Source: a virus. Taken from it: a stretch of 45,826 nt of DNA. The notes beneath the pieces are model-generated. The model worked only from the letters and a program-made list of their open reading frames with translations, made no database searches and had not been told where the DNA came from. The stretch spans positions 1 to 45,826 of the IMG/VR virus record IMGVR_UViG_3300013233_000561; one strand, 5' to 3'. Made by a program: the position numbers and the translations under genes. Shown here piece by piece: positions 30,897-39,869 of the stretch (position 1 is its first letter; the number at the start of each line of letters is the position of its first letter).

Positions 30897-32570
30897 ATGG
30901 TAGATAAAAATTCTAAAGCGTTCTTTAACAGTAGCATATCTGCTATGAAGGCCGAGAGGTCCACTTTCATACCACATTACAAGGACATTTCCGCGAACAT
31001 TTCCCCTAGAAGGGGCAGGTTTTTAGTGTCTGACGTAAATCGTGGTGGAAACAGATACCAGAAAATAATCAATAGCAGGGGTACCCAGGCGCATAAGATA
31101 GCCAGGGCAGGTATGCTATCCGGGCTTATGTCTCCCGCTTCCCCGTGGTTTAGTCTTGCGGCTCCAGATCCAGAAACGGCTGAAATTCCAGAAGTGAAGG
31201 TATGGATTAACCATGTGCAACAGGTGATGCAAAATATATTTAACGGAAGCAACTTAAATATAATGGCTCCCAAATTTATAGGGGAGTTACTCTTGTTTGC
31301 TACTGGTGTTATGTTTGATGAAGATGACTTTGAAGATGTATCTAGATATTATGTTCACACCGCCGGAAGCTATATGCTGGCGCAAAATGAGAAGAATGAG
31401 ATAGATACTTTTGCGAGAGAGTTTCAGTCTACTACTATACAACTAATCTCCTGGTTTGGGTTAGACAATGTTTCATCTAGCGTAAGAGATGCTTACCGTA
31501 GTGGAAAGTACCATTCGTGGTTTCCTGTTGTGCACTACATAGACCCTAACCCAGAGAGGGATTTAAGAAGTAAAAAAAGTTCTGCCAAGAATTTTAGGTC
31601 TGTATATTTTGAGCCTGGTGGAACTGATGAAAATAAATTTTTAAGTAAGAAAGGATACGACGAATTTCCTGTTTACGTGTCGAGGTGGGATACTACAGAC
31701 GGGGACATATATGGTACTGACTGCCCAGCCATGACTGCTCTGGGCGATATTAGGGGCTTGCAAGTCCAAGAAAAGGCCAAAGCGCAGGGTGTTGCAAAGA
31801 TGGTTAGCCCGCCGCTGAAGGGGCCCGCACAACTTAAAAATGCTTCAGTTGAAAGCGTTCCGGGAGGCTTCACACCATCTGAGTCCATAAATGCTGTAGA
31901 TAAGTTGGAGTCTATTTACGACGTTAGACTTCCTATAGGAGAAATGAGGCTTGACATGGACGCGGTAGAGAGGCGTATTAACGAAGCGTTCATGGTTGAT
32001 ATGTTTCTAGCTATATCTAATATGCAGGGAGTGCAACCCAAAAACGAGTTAGAATTATCACAAAGGAACCAGGAACGGCTGTTACAACTGGGTCCAGTTT
32101 TACAGGGATTCCACAAAAACTTTTTATCGAAGTTGATAGATAGAACATTTAATAAGATGGTTCGAGTTGGATTAGTAGGAGATCCACCTGAGGAGTTACA
32201 AGGAAGACCACTAAAAGTAGAATATATATCTACTCTAGCTATGGCTCAAAAGGCTATAGCCACTACTGGCATAGAGCGTTTAGGATCTTATGTTGTGAAT
32301 CTCGCTGGAGCTTATCCTGAGGTTCTGGATAAGTTCGATGCAGATCAATCTGTTGATGAGTACGCAGCCGTACTAGCTATTCCTCCTAAGTTAGTTGTTT
32401 CGGACGAGGATGTTAAAGAAAAGAGGCAGGCTAGGCAGCAGCAGCAGCAAGCTCAGGAGGGCCTTGACATGGCGTCACAAGCAGCTTCTGCTATTAAAGA
32501 TGTATCTAGCGCTTCACTTGAAGACGATAATATAGTATCTAGAGCAGCAGATGCTGCACAGGATCAGTAA
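30897..32570 (+). CDS. Portal (head-tail connector) protein
   Basis: 557 residues. The beginning (ERSTFIPHYKDISANISPRRGRF) and segments RGTQAHKIARAGMLSGLMSPASPWF and FLAISNMQGVQPKNELELSQRNQERL match the T7-type/BPP-1-type head-to-tail connecting protein family. Twelve copies form the ring at the capsid vertex through which DNA is packaged and ejected. The C-terminus carries Gln-rich sequence (RQQQQQAQ) typical of the barrel helix. The stop overlaps the next ATG by one base. Confidence 0.92.
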   Translation: MVDKNSKAFFNSSISAMKAERSTFIPHYKDISANISPRRGRFLVSDVNRGGNRYQKIINSRGTQAHKIARAGMLSGLMSPASPWFSLAAPDPETAEIPEVKVWINHVQQVMQNIFNGSNLNIMAPKFIGELLLFATGVMFDEDDFEDVSRYYVHTAGSYMLAQNEKNEIDTFAREFQSTTIQLISWFGLDNVSSSVRDAYRSGKYHSWFPVVHYIDPNPERDLRSKKSSAKNFRSVYFEPGGTDENKFLSKKGYDEFPVYVSRWDTTDGDIYGTDCPAMTALGDIRGLQVQEKAKAQGVAKMVSPPLKGPAQLKNASVESVPGGFTPSESINAVDKLESIYDVRLPIGEMRLDMDAVERRINEAFMVDMFLAISNMQGVQPKNELELSQRNQERLLQLGPVLQGFHKNFLSKLIDRTFNKMVRVGLVGDPPEELQGRPLKVEYISTLAMAQKAIATTGIERLGSYVVNLAGAYPEVLDKFDADQSVDEYAAVLAIPPKLVVSDEDVKEKRQARQQQQQAQEGLDMASQAASAIKDVSSASLEDDNIVSRAADAAQDQ

Positions 32571-32872
32571 TGACAGATAACGCAGAAGAGGTTACACGAA
32601 AAAGGATGTTGTCCAAGGATATGGATAACAACGCATATAGGGATTTGAAGGATGTTTTAAGTACATACAGCGGAAGGGCTGTACTTAGTGCTGTACTTGA
32701 CGAGTGTGGTCTGTACGCAGCCATACCAACGGATGAGCATAAAACCTTTCGAGCATTGGGGAAGAGAGATATTGGCCTGTGGCTAAGGGATAAGATTTTG
32801 ACAACTGGAAATAAATATGTTATGCTCATGGAAACTGAATCTCGAAAGAGAGAAGAGTACATAAAAAACTAA
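32570..32872 (+). CDS. Bbp19-like small head protein
   Basis: 100 residues. DLKDVLSTYSGRAVLSAVLDE, followed by ALGKRDIGLWLRDKIL and YVMLMETESRKREEY, resembles the short Bbp19-type proteins encoded between portal and scaffold in Bordetella phage BPP-1 and relatives. Its role in the head is not established. One-base overlap with the portal gene suggests coupled translation. Confidence 0.75.
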   Translation: MTDNAEEVTRKRMLSKDMDNNAYRDLKDVLSTYSGRAVLSAVLDECGLYAAIPTDEHKTFRALGKRDIGLWLRDKILTTGNKYVMLMETESRKREEYIKN

Positions 32873-32887
32873 CGGGAGAAAAATGCT

Positions 32888-33541
32888 ATGGCTGAAGTGG
32901 AGAAACAGGAGAAGCAGGAAGAAAGTTCGGAAGAAAGTAAAGAAGAGGGAGATAGTAAAACTTCTCTAGTAACTGACGAGAAAAAAGAAGAGGGAGATAG
33001 TAAAACTTCTCTAGTAACTGACGAGAAAAAAGAAGAGGGGGATGGAAAGACCTCTGACGATAAGTCTGAGAAAGAAGGTGCTCCTGAAAAATATGAGGAT
33101 TTTAAACTTCCAGATGGCATGGAGATGGATAAAGAGTCCCTTGAGAAGTTTCTCCCACTAGCAAAGGAGCTAGATCTTACACAAGAGGAAGCGCAAAAGC
33201 TCATTGATTTTAAAAGTGATGCTAAAAAAGAGGAGTCCCAGAAACAGTGGGACCATTGGGAAAACACTCAGAAAGAGTGGGTCGAAGACTCAAGAAACGA
33301 CAAAGAAATAGGAGGCGAAAAATTTGAGGAAAACTTAGCCGTTGCTAAAAAGGCGTTAGACGCCTATGGCAACGAGGCGCTGAAGGACTTAGCTGACGCA
33401 ACTGGTGTCGGGAATAACAAGGAGTTTATTAGATTTCTGGTAAAGGTTGGTAAAGACATTAGTGAAGACAAGCTTCGTATCAGTGGGGCTATGACTAAGG
33501 AAGGATCTAGAGCTTCCAGGATTTACGATAAAACCAATTAA
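32888..33541 (+). CDS. Capsid scaffolding protein
   Basis: 217 residues, strongly acidic and Glu/Lys-rich, with no cysteine. A disordered N-terminus containing tandem 15-residue repeats (EEGDSKTSLVTDEKK) is followed by helical segments (LEKFLPLAKELDLTQEEAQKL and QWDHWENTQKEWVEDS). Composition and position directly before the major capsid gene identify it as the scaffold that guides prohead assembly and then leaves. The second of two close ATGs is used; GGGAG precedes it. A 45-bp DNA repeat lies inside the N-terminus. Confidence 0.85.
   Translation: MAEVEKQEKQEESSEESKEEGDSKTSLVTDEKKEEGDSKTSLVTDEKKEEGDGKTSDDKSEKEGAPEKYEDFKLPDGMEMDKESLEKFLPLAKELDLTQEEAQKLIDFKSDAKKEESQKQWDHWENTQKEWVEDSRNDKEIGGEKFEENLAVAKKALDAYGNEALKDLADATGVGNNKEFIRFLVKVGKDISEDKLRISGAMTKEGSRASRIYDKTN
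32941..33030 (+). repeat. Two perfect 45-bp tandem repeats in the scaffold gene
   Basis: Units 32941-32985 and 32986-33030 are identical; a diverged third copy begins at 33031. The repeat is a multiple of three and keeps the frame, so the acidic arm length can change by replication slippage. Confidence 0.97.
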
Positions 33542-33564
33542 CAACATAAAAAAGGAGTACGAAC

Positions 33565-34587
33565 ATGGCGGTATTGAGCGTTTCTAACCCAACCCTGTTA
33601 GACCTGGCAAATATGAGGGATCCTAACGGGAAGATTGCTGATGTAGTTGAGATTCTGAATGAGACAAATCCTATCTTGCAGGATATGACTTGGGTTGAAG
33701 GAAATCTTGCTACTGGTAATAAATCGTCTGTCCGTACCGGTATTCCTGGTGCCACGTGGCGTAAGATGTACGGCGGAGTACAGCCGAATAAATCTACGGT
33801 TGCTACTGTTACGGACAACACTGGTATGCTTGAGCAGTACGCGGAGGTGGATAAAGCTCTGGCAGACCTTAGTGGTGATGTTCCAAAGTTTCGTATGCAG
33901 GAGGACAAACCTCATATTGAGGGTATGAACCAGGAGATGGTAGATACTTTGTTCTATGGGAATGAGGGCACTGAGCCTGAAGCTTTTACCGGACTTTCGC
34001 CACGATATAATTCTTTGTCTGCGGAAAATGCAGATAATATTATCGTGGGGGGTGGATCTGGTGCTGACAATGCAAGCATCTGGCTTATCGTATGGGGTCC
34101 CAACACCATTCATGGCATTATCCCGAAGGGTAGTATTGCTGGTATGCAAGTTACGGATAAAGGCCAGGTAACTATTGAGGACGCATCTGATGGTAGCAAT
34201 ACGGGCCGAATGGAAGCGTACAGGACTCACTACAAATGGGACGCGGGTTTGACCGTACGGGATTGGAGATATGCTGTACGAATCCCTAATATTGATAAGT
34301 CTGCATTGTCTACCGTTTATGACGCTGGCGTGTTTGCTTCTCCCAGCGCTCATCTTCCGAACTTGATGTTTGAGGCTATGTACCTTATTCCAAATCTCTC
34401 TATGGGACGCCCCGTTTTTTATATGTCTCGCAGTATCCTGACCACATTGAGACAGCAGCTTGCTGCGGCTGTACAAGGGTCTACTCTTACTGTTGAGAAC
34501 GTGGGTGGCGTGTTTACAGAGCGGTTCCATGGCATTCCAATCCGAAGAACTGATGCCTTGGCTGCTGATGAAGCTCTCGTTAGCTAA
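33565..34587 (+). CDS. Major capsid protein, BPP-1 type
   Basis: 340 residues. It begins MAVLSVSNPTLLDLANMRDP and continues with NETNPILQDMTWVEGN and SVRTGIPGATWRKMYGGVQ, the pattern of the BPP-1 Bbp17-like major capsid family (a variant HK97 fold). It should form the icosahedral shell with the cement protein encoded next. The codon composition is richer in G and C than the accessory genes, as expected for a highly expressed protein. AAGGAG precedes the ATG. Confidence 0.9.
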   Translation: MAVLSVSNPTLLDLANMRDPNGKIADVVEILNETNPILQDMTWVEGNLATGNKSSVRTGIPGATWRKMYGGVQPNKSTVATVTDNTGMLEQYAEVDKALADLSGDVPKFRMQEDKPHIEGMNQEMVDTLFYGNEGTEPEAFTGLSPRYNSLSAENADNIIVGGGSGADNASIWLIVWGPNTIHGIIPKGSIAGMQVTDKGQVTIEDASDGSNTGRMEAYRTHYKWDAGLTVRDWRYAVRIPNIDKSALSTVYDAGVFASPSAHLPNLMFEAMYLIPNLSMGRPVFYMSRSILTTLRQQLAAAVQGSTLTVENVGGVFTERFHGIPIRRTDALAADEALVS

Positions 34588-34620
34588 TAAAAACCTTTAA
34601 TATTAACTGAGGAACATATT

Positions 34621-35061
34621 ATGATTTTAGATGAACGAACAGAATTTTGTGATGCTACCGCTCTAACTACCGGAGCTACTGGCACAAAGAATATTGGAGA
34701 TATTATAGATCTGACAGTGCCGCACGATCTAGGTCAGAGACAGGCATACCTTGTAATTCAGGTGACTACAGCAATTGTTGGTACTTCATCTACTGTGCAG
34801 TTTCAACTTGTCTCAGACTCAACCTCTACTATCTCCACTACTACGCAAACAATTCATCACATCAGTATGGCGATTCCAGAGGCAACTCTGGTAGCTGGGT
34901 ATCAAATGGTTATTCCATTGCCATCTGAAAGCCCTGCTTATGAAAGGTATCTCGCTTTGCAAACTGTGATTGGTGTCGCTAACTTGAGTGCCGGAGCTAT
35001 TAACGCCTTCTTGACTCTAGACCCTAATGGCAACAAAGCTTACGCTGATGCTGTCAATTAG
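34621..35061 (+). CDS. Capsid cement/decoration protein, Bbp16-like
   Basis: 146 residues, beta-rich: MILDERTEFCDATALTTGAT, DLTVPHDLGQRQAYLVIQVT, VQFQLVSDSTST, then IPLPSESPAYERYLALQ. This matches the Bbp16-type cement protein that forms jelly-roll dimers on the BPP-1 capsid and stabilises the shell. It lies directly after the major capsid gene, as expected. GAGGAA precedes the ATG. A GC-rich hairpin follows its stop. Confidence 0.85.
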   Translation: MILDERTEFCDATALTTGATGTKNIGDIIDLTVPHDLGQRQAYLVIQVTTAIVGTSSTVQFQLVSDSTSTISTTTQTIHHISMAIPEATLVAGYQMVIPLPSESPAYERYLALQTVIGVANLSAGAINAFLTLDPNGNKAYADAVN

Positions 35062-35069
35062 CAACTGAA

Positions 35070-35097
35070 TTGCTGCCCCCATTTACGGGGGCAGCAA
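35070..35097 (+). terminator. GC-rich hairpin after the capsid genes
   Basis: An 11-bp perfect stem (TTGCTGCCCCC with GGGGGCAGCAA) with a 6-base loop lies eight bases after the cement gene stop. No clear T-run follows, so termination would be partial; it may instead protect the 3' end of the highly expressed capsid mRNA. Confidence 0.7.
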
Positions 35098-35123
35098 AAT
35101 ACTTCTTAATAAAAGGGAAAATT

Positions 35124-35447
35124 ATGCAGGTTATTTTAAAGCGTAAATGGTTTGTAGGGGGAAACCGGTACAGGAGTAACGGAAAATTTCCTGTAGAAAT
35201 CCCCAGTATATTTAGAAAGATGCTTCCTAAAGACGCCGTAGTTGTGGGTGAGCCAATTGTAGTTCCCAAAGAGGATGCTTCAGAGTTTGTTCCGAATGAG
35301 GATGCTCAGGAGATGGCCTCCGCAACAGCGTATGTAAATCCGGCACACGAAACCGATACGGACAGAGCTTTTTCAGAAGCTTTTTCTGAGGTAAATGAGG
35401 AAGCAAAAAGCGAAGTAGATCGTTTTAGAGAGAAACTTAAAAAATAA
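35124..35447 (+). CDS. Small head-region protein of unknown function
   Basis: 107 residues from the ATG at 35124 (MQVILKRKWFVGGNRYRSNG), chosen because AAAAGGGA is upstream and because the longer frame would start inside the hairpin. The first half reads like a small beta domain (GKFPVEIPSIFRKMLPKDAV); the second half is acidic and helical (SEAFSEVNEEAKSEVDRF). It lies between cement protein and a larger unknown structural protein. No function is assigned. Confidence 0.7.
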   Translation: MQVILKRKWFVGGNRYRSNGKFPVEIPSIFRKMLPKDAVVVGEPIVVPKEDASEFVPNEDAQEMASATAYVNPAHETDTDRAFSEAFSEVNEEAKSEVDRFREKLKK

Positions 35448-35461
35448 AAGGAAGGTAAGAT

Positions 35462-36346
35462 ATGGCTACCGTATCAACAAGCTTTACAGGGGTCGGAGCT
35501 TCTTCTGTTTTGGTGTCGCAACAGGAAAGCGAGAATATAACAGTCTCAATATCCGGCACCTACAATATGACGATTAGGCTTGAGCGGGCTGTAACCTCTG
35601 ACGAAAGCGCATGGGAAGTAATTAAAACCTGGACCACTGCAAATGCTACTGTAGATTTTGTGCATAGGACAGTAAGGAAAGGCGACCACTTTCGGCTTAA
35701 TGTTACTGTTGACAATAGCGGTACAGCAGTTACTACCCTCTCAGACGAGGATGAGGAGCACCAGGTTGTTAAAAACAAGAATGGAGTCTCTCTTTACACG
35801 GTAAGAGAAAGTGGTCTATTATACCACCAGAGAGCGCAACACGACCTGGATGTAGGTACGCCCGGTACTAACGTAACAGCAAAGCACTATTCTGCTGACG
35901 GTATTAACTTCACTTCCGTACTTACACTTTCTTCAGTGGCTGTAACAATTGGGGATCTTGCAAGTTTAGCGTATGGAGCCCTTATTTACACGATGCCATC
36001 AGGAGATATTGCAATTAAGGCTTGCGCTATTAGCGTTGGATTGACGGGCGCGGGTACTCCAACTACTGATACTCCAGAAGTCGGCATAGGAACTGTAATT
36101 GCATCTGGTGCTGTATCTGCACTTGGAGGTACGGCTACATTTGAGGATATTTTAGAAGGTCAGGCTATGGCTAATATAGCTGGAACCGCTAAAGTTTTTC
36201 TAGATCAGAGACCAATGGATATGCTTTCTGCTGGGGCACATACTATCCACATTAACGGAGCAGACGCTTTCGCTGACTTGACTAGCACTTCAGCAACATT
36301 TAGTGGAACTGTAACCCTTAGTTGGTCAAAACTGCCTTTGTCTTAA
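35462..36346 (+). CDS. Probable virion surface protein of unknown type
   Basis: 294 residues, almost entirely beta-strand-forming and rich in Thr, Ser, Val and Ala. The first 90 residues resemble an immunoglobulin-like or decoration domain (ENITVSISGTYNMTIRLERA; GDHFRLNVTVDNSGTAV), and the rest a second beta domain (GTATFEDILEGQAMANIAG). Position between the capsid genes and tail tubes suggests a head decoration protein or head fibre. I did not recognise a family. A strong terminator follows, which implies abundant expression with the capsid genes. Confidence 0.7.
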   Translation: MATVSTSFTGVGASSVLVSQQESENITVSISGTYNMTIRLERAVTSDESAWEVIKTWTTANATVDFVHRTVRKGDHFRLNVTVDNSGTAVTTLSDEDEEHQVVKNKNGVSLYTVRESGLLYHQRAQHDLDVGTPGTNVTAKHYSADGINFTSVLTLSSVAVTIGDLASLAYGALIYTMPSGDIAIKACAISVGLTGAGTPTTDTPEVGIGTVIASGAVSALGGTATFEDILEGQAMANIAGTAKVFLDQRPMDMLSAGAHTIHINGADAFADLTSTSATFSGTVTLSWSKLPLS

Positions 36347-36367
36347 TAACAGAGGGGATGTAATACA

Positions 36368-36415
36368 CGGGGCATTCCTGGCGTCTTGCTATAGGGATGC
36401 CCCGTTTTTATTTTA
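36368..36415 (+). terminator. Rho-independent terminator after the head gene block
   Basis: A stem with CGGGGCAT and ATGCCCCG arms (36368-36375 and 36397-36404, extended by further pairing) is followed by TTTTTATTTT. It separates head genes from tail genes, likely to keep capsid transcripts in excess. Confidence 0.88.
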
Positions 36416-36434
36416 TTGATAAAGGAGACTAAAG

Positions 36435-37052
36435 GTGTCAATCAACGTTCAAACTGTAACGGAAGTTCAGATAGCAAAATTTTCTTTATCAAGAATTGGG
36501 GGTGAAAGTATAGAAGCATTTGACCCTCCTGAGGATTCTACAGAGTCACACCAAGTTAACCTGTGGTACCACCATTGCAGGAGAGAAACGCTGGAGTTAT
36601 ATGATTGGTCATTCGCCAGGAAAAGACTGGCCTTAGCTGATGATTCTAATGTTCCCCCAGATGGTGTTTGGGCATACAGGTACCAGTACCCAGCGGATGC
36701 TATAGCAATTAGATCTTTAGAAAATCCCGCTGGAAGAAACGCTCCTCCAGTTCCATTTTCAATAGAACTACCTACCTCCCCGGATGTCAAAACAATTTTA
36801 ACGGATATAGATGAAGCTATAGCTATTTACACAGCTAATATAATTCAGCCATCTCTCTACCCATCCAGTTTCGTAAACGCTTTCTCTTTAACCCTAGCTC
36901 ATAAGCTTTCTAATGCGATACGGGGGGATGAGGCGATGAAGGAACAAGTTCTAAAAGAGTATAACTCTATGATAAGCCTAGCTGCTGTGCTGAATCAGAA
37001 GGAGGGTCGAGATCACCCCCCAAGAGAAGCGGCGTGGATAGAGGCAAGATAG
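36435..37052 (+). CDS. Tail tubular protein A / adaptor
   Basis: 205 residues. It starts with GTG at 36435, placed seven bases after AAAGGAG. IAKFSLSRIGGESIEAFD, YHHCRRETLELYDWSFARKRLAL, PPDGVWAYRYQYPADAIAIRSL and a C-terminal helical part match the T7 gp11-like tail tubular A family. It forms the ring that joins the portal to the tail tube. The next gene starts right after the stop codon. Confidence 0.85.
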   Translation: MSINVQTVTEVQIAKFSLSRIGGESIEAFDPPEDSTESHQVNLWYHHCRRETLELYDWSFARKRLALADDSNVPPDGVWAYRYQYPADAIAIRSLENPAGRNAPPVPFSIELPTSPDVKTILTDIDEAIAIYTANIIQPSLYPSSFVNAFSLTLAHKLSNAIRGDEAMKEQVLKEYNSMISLAAVLNQKEGRDHPPREAAWIEAR

Positions 37053-39854
37053 ATGCCAGTATTCATACAATCATCTTTTTCCAGAGGCGAGTTAGCCCCC
37101 TCCTTATATGGTCGTGTGGACACGACTATGTACAACATAGCGTTGCGTACCGCCAGGAATACAATAGTAGAGTCCGGCGGGGGTATAAGTAATAGGCCAG
37201 GGCTTATATATATGGGGCCATCCAAAGACCATTCGGTAGATCCTAGACTTATACCTTTTCAGTTTAATACAACTGACAAATATTTTTTAGAGTTTGGCAA
37301 TCTATACATGAGGGTCATACGTAACCACGCATACGTTCTTGAGTCTTCCGTTACAATAACAGGCGCTACATCAGCAAACCCGGTAGTGATAACGGCTGCC
37401 TCACATGGGTATTCTGATGGGGACGAGGTAAGTATAGCTAGCGTAGCTGGAATGACTGAAATAAATAGCAGAAGATTTATAGTAGCAAATAAGACTGCAA
37501 ATACTTTTGAATTGACAGACCAGGTAACTAGCAATAATGTAGACGGTTCGGCTTACACGGCGTACACATCTGGCGGGTCTGTATCTAAAGTATATGAGAT
37601 AGTAACGCCATATGCAGTAGCTGATACCATAGAAATAAAATATCAGCAAACTGCTGATGTAATGACTTTGACACACAAGTCATACGAAACGAGGGAGCTA
37701 ACCAGGTCTGGTCATTCTTCGTGGTCAATAGCTGTTCCCGAATTTGTTCCTGATACTAACTTTCCTACTGGTGTTTCAGTAACCGTAAACTCTACGGGTA
37801 CTACAACTTACAGGTACCAGGTAACTGCTGGCAATGTAAACCCATTTGAAGAGAGTTTACCCGGTATTGCGACTAATAAAACTATTACCGGAATTACCGC
37901 TGCGAACCCTGCTGTTGTAACATCCACATCTCATGGATTCATAAATGGAGATGAGGTAGCGCTAGCAGGAATAGATGGTATGACGGAACTAAACGATAGA
38001 AGGTTTATCGTAGCAAACAAGGCAGCAAACACTTTTGAATTAGAAGGGGAGGATAGTTCAGCTTACACAGCATATACGTCAGGTGGTACAGCTTCAGCAA
38101 GCTTTGCTATAGTTACAAACGGACATGCGACGGTGATAGATAATACTATCAACTGGACTGGTATACAAGGTGCTAACAGATACACTGTGTACAGGGAGAA
38201 GAATGGTTTATTTAGCTTCATGGGCGAGACGGAACTAACCACTTTTCATGACGATAATATAGATCCTGACGTATCTGTAACACCACCAAAATTTAGAAAT
38301 CCTTTTTTCGGCTCCGGTAATTATGCTGGCGCCGTTGGATACTACGAGCAGAGAAGGGCTTTTGGGGGCTCTACAAATGGCCCAGACACAATAAACTATT
38401 CCCAAACGGGTAACCATTCAAATTTTACTTTTTCCACACCACAGAAGGCGGATGATTCAATAACAACAACTCTGGCATCTGGCGAGGTGAACGAGATAAG
38501 GCATTTTGTGCCCGGCGCGGACCTTTTGATTATGACTAGCGGTAGTGAGTGGAGGAGTGATTCTGGGGCAAATGTCGGCTTCGCAGCTGATACTTTAAGG
38601 CAGAAGCCTCAGTCTTTTTGGGGATGCTCACACCACAGGCCAATTGTTGCTGGCGCAATAGTTTTGTTCGTTCCAGATAATAACTCTCAGGTCAGAACTT
38701 TAGGATTTTCTCTAGAGCAGGACAAGTATATAGGGGTTGATATAGGGCTCATATCTCCACACCTTCTTGAAGGAAGGACTATAGTTGACACAGCCTTTAC
38801 CAATTCACCAGCGCCAAGAATGTACCTTATTTTGGACAACGGGCACCTTTTAACAATAACATACAACCCTAGTCAGGATATGATTGCCTGGACTAGATGG
38901 GACACATTAGGTTTTTTTACAAGGGTTGCTGTATTAAGAAATGAAGCTTCCCCCACCGAGGACTCGATAGCGTTAGTTGTAAAGAGAACCATAAATGGTA
39001 ATGTCGTTCGGTTCATAGAGCGAGTGAGCAGCCGTATATTTGACGTTCCGCAGGATTGCTACTTTGTAGACGCTGGCCTCAGTTTAGACGAACCAAAGAC
39101 CATTACGGGAGTAACGGCTGCTAATCCTGTAGTAGTAACTGCAACATCACACGGATTTTCAAATGGTGACGAAGTGGATTTACACGATATATTATTCACT
39201 CCACAATTTGACTCTTCATATAACGAGACTCAGCCAGATCAATTGAACGGTTTTAGGTATACTGTTGCAAATAAAACGGCTAACACTTTTGAGTTGTCTG
39301 GAATAGACGGAAGTTCTAATGTGGCTTACGTATCTGGTGGCGTCGCCAGGAAGGCGGTGTCCTCCATAAGTGGTTTGTTCCATCTTGTGGGAGAAAGTGT
39401 TGTCGTTCTAGCAGATGGTAATGTGGTAGAAGGTCATTCTGTAGATTCTACAGGTTCGCTTACCCCCGATCTAGCAAGGAAGGCTAGCAGAGTCCACATA
39501 GGCAAGCGCTTTATATGTGATATAGAAACGCTGGATATAGAGGCCCCAGCTGGGACAACCGGTGGAACTACAAATAAAACCTTGCAGGGGATAAAAAAGA
39601 GTGTAGCTAGAGTAGTCCTACGGCTTCAAAAGACCCGTGGGCTTCTAGTAGGGCCTGATTCTAGCAGGTTAAGGCAAGTCAAGTTCCGGGAGAACGAGGT
39701 AATGGATGACCCCACCAGTTTGCTTACTGGAGACAAATCCGTTACACTAGACCCTTCATGGAAATCTAATGGGCGCGTTTTTATACGACAACCATTTCCG
39801 CTTCCAGTTACGTTGCTAGCTGCTATACCAAAGGTTGATATAGGCGGGAAGTAA
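37053..39854 (+). CDS. Tail tubular protein B (nozzle) with three inserted repeat domains
   Basis: 933 residues. The opening FIQSSFSRGELAPSLYGRVD, then SGGGISNRPGLIYMG and PFQFNTTDKYFLEFG, is typical of T7 gp12-type nozzle proteins and their relatives. Three homologous beta domains are inserted at about residues 101-178, 277-348 and 682-772; each carries N-P-V-V-x-T-x-x-S-H-G-[YF]-x-[DN]-G-D-E-V and a V-A-N-K-x-A-N-T-F-E-L signature. This repeat resembles the module that profile searches label as the E1 FCCH-type domain in many phages. They probably decorate the nozzle surface. Confidence 0.88.
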   Translation: MPVFIQSSFSRGELAPSLYGRVDTTMYNIALRTARNTIVESGGGISNRPGLIYMGPSKDHSVDPRLIPFQFNTTDKYFLEFGNLYMRVIRNHAYVLESSVTITGATSANPVVITAASHGYSDGDEVSIASVAGMTEINSRRFIVANKTANTFELTDQVTSNNVDGSAYTAYTSGGSVSKVYEIVTPYAVADTIEIKYQQTADVMTLTHKSYETRELTRSGHSSWSIAVPEFVPDTNFPTGVSVTVNSTGTTTYRYQVTAGNVNPFEESLPGIATNKTITGITAANPAVVTSTSHGFINGDEVALAGIDGMTELNDRRFIVANKAANTFELEGEDSSAYTAYTSGGTASASFAIVTNGHATVIDNTINWTGIQGANRYTVYREKNGLFSFMGETELTTFHDDNIDPDVSVTPPKFRNPFFGSGNYAGAVGYYEQRRAFGGSTNGPDTINYSQTGNHSNFTFSTPQKADDSITTTLASGEVNEIRHFVPGADLLIMTSGSEWRSDSGANVGFAADTLRQKPQSFWGCSHHRPIVAGAIVLFVPDNNSQVRTLGFSLEQDKYIGVDIGLISPHLLEGRTIVDTAFTNSPAPRMYLILDNGHLLTITYNPSQDMIAWTRWDTLGFFTRVAVLRNEASPTEDSIALVVKRTINGNVVRFIERVSSRIFDVPQDCYFVDAGLSLDEPKTITGVTAANPVVVTATSHGFSNGDEVDLHDILFTPQFDSSYNETQPDQLNGFRYTVANKTANTFELSGIDGSSNVAYVSGGVARKAVSSISGLFHLVGESVVVLADGNVVEGHSVDSTGSLTPDLARKASRVHIGKRFICDIETLDIEAPAGTTGGTTNKTLQGIKKSVARVVLRLQKTRGLLVGPDSSRLRQVKFRENEVMDDPTSLLTGDKSVTLDPSWKSNGRVFIRQPFPLPVTLLAAIPKVDIGGK

Positions 39855-39869
39855 TAGAGGTAGGGAGAA

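Noticed and set aside
33565-34587. Diversity-generating retroelement, as in BPP-1
   Set aside because: The head genes are BPP-1-like, but there is no reverse transcriptase, template repeat or C-type-lectin-like variable region in the fibre genes.
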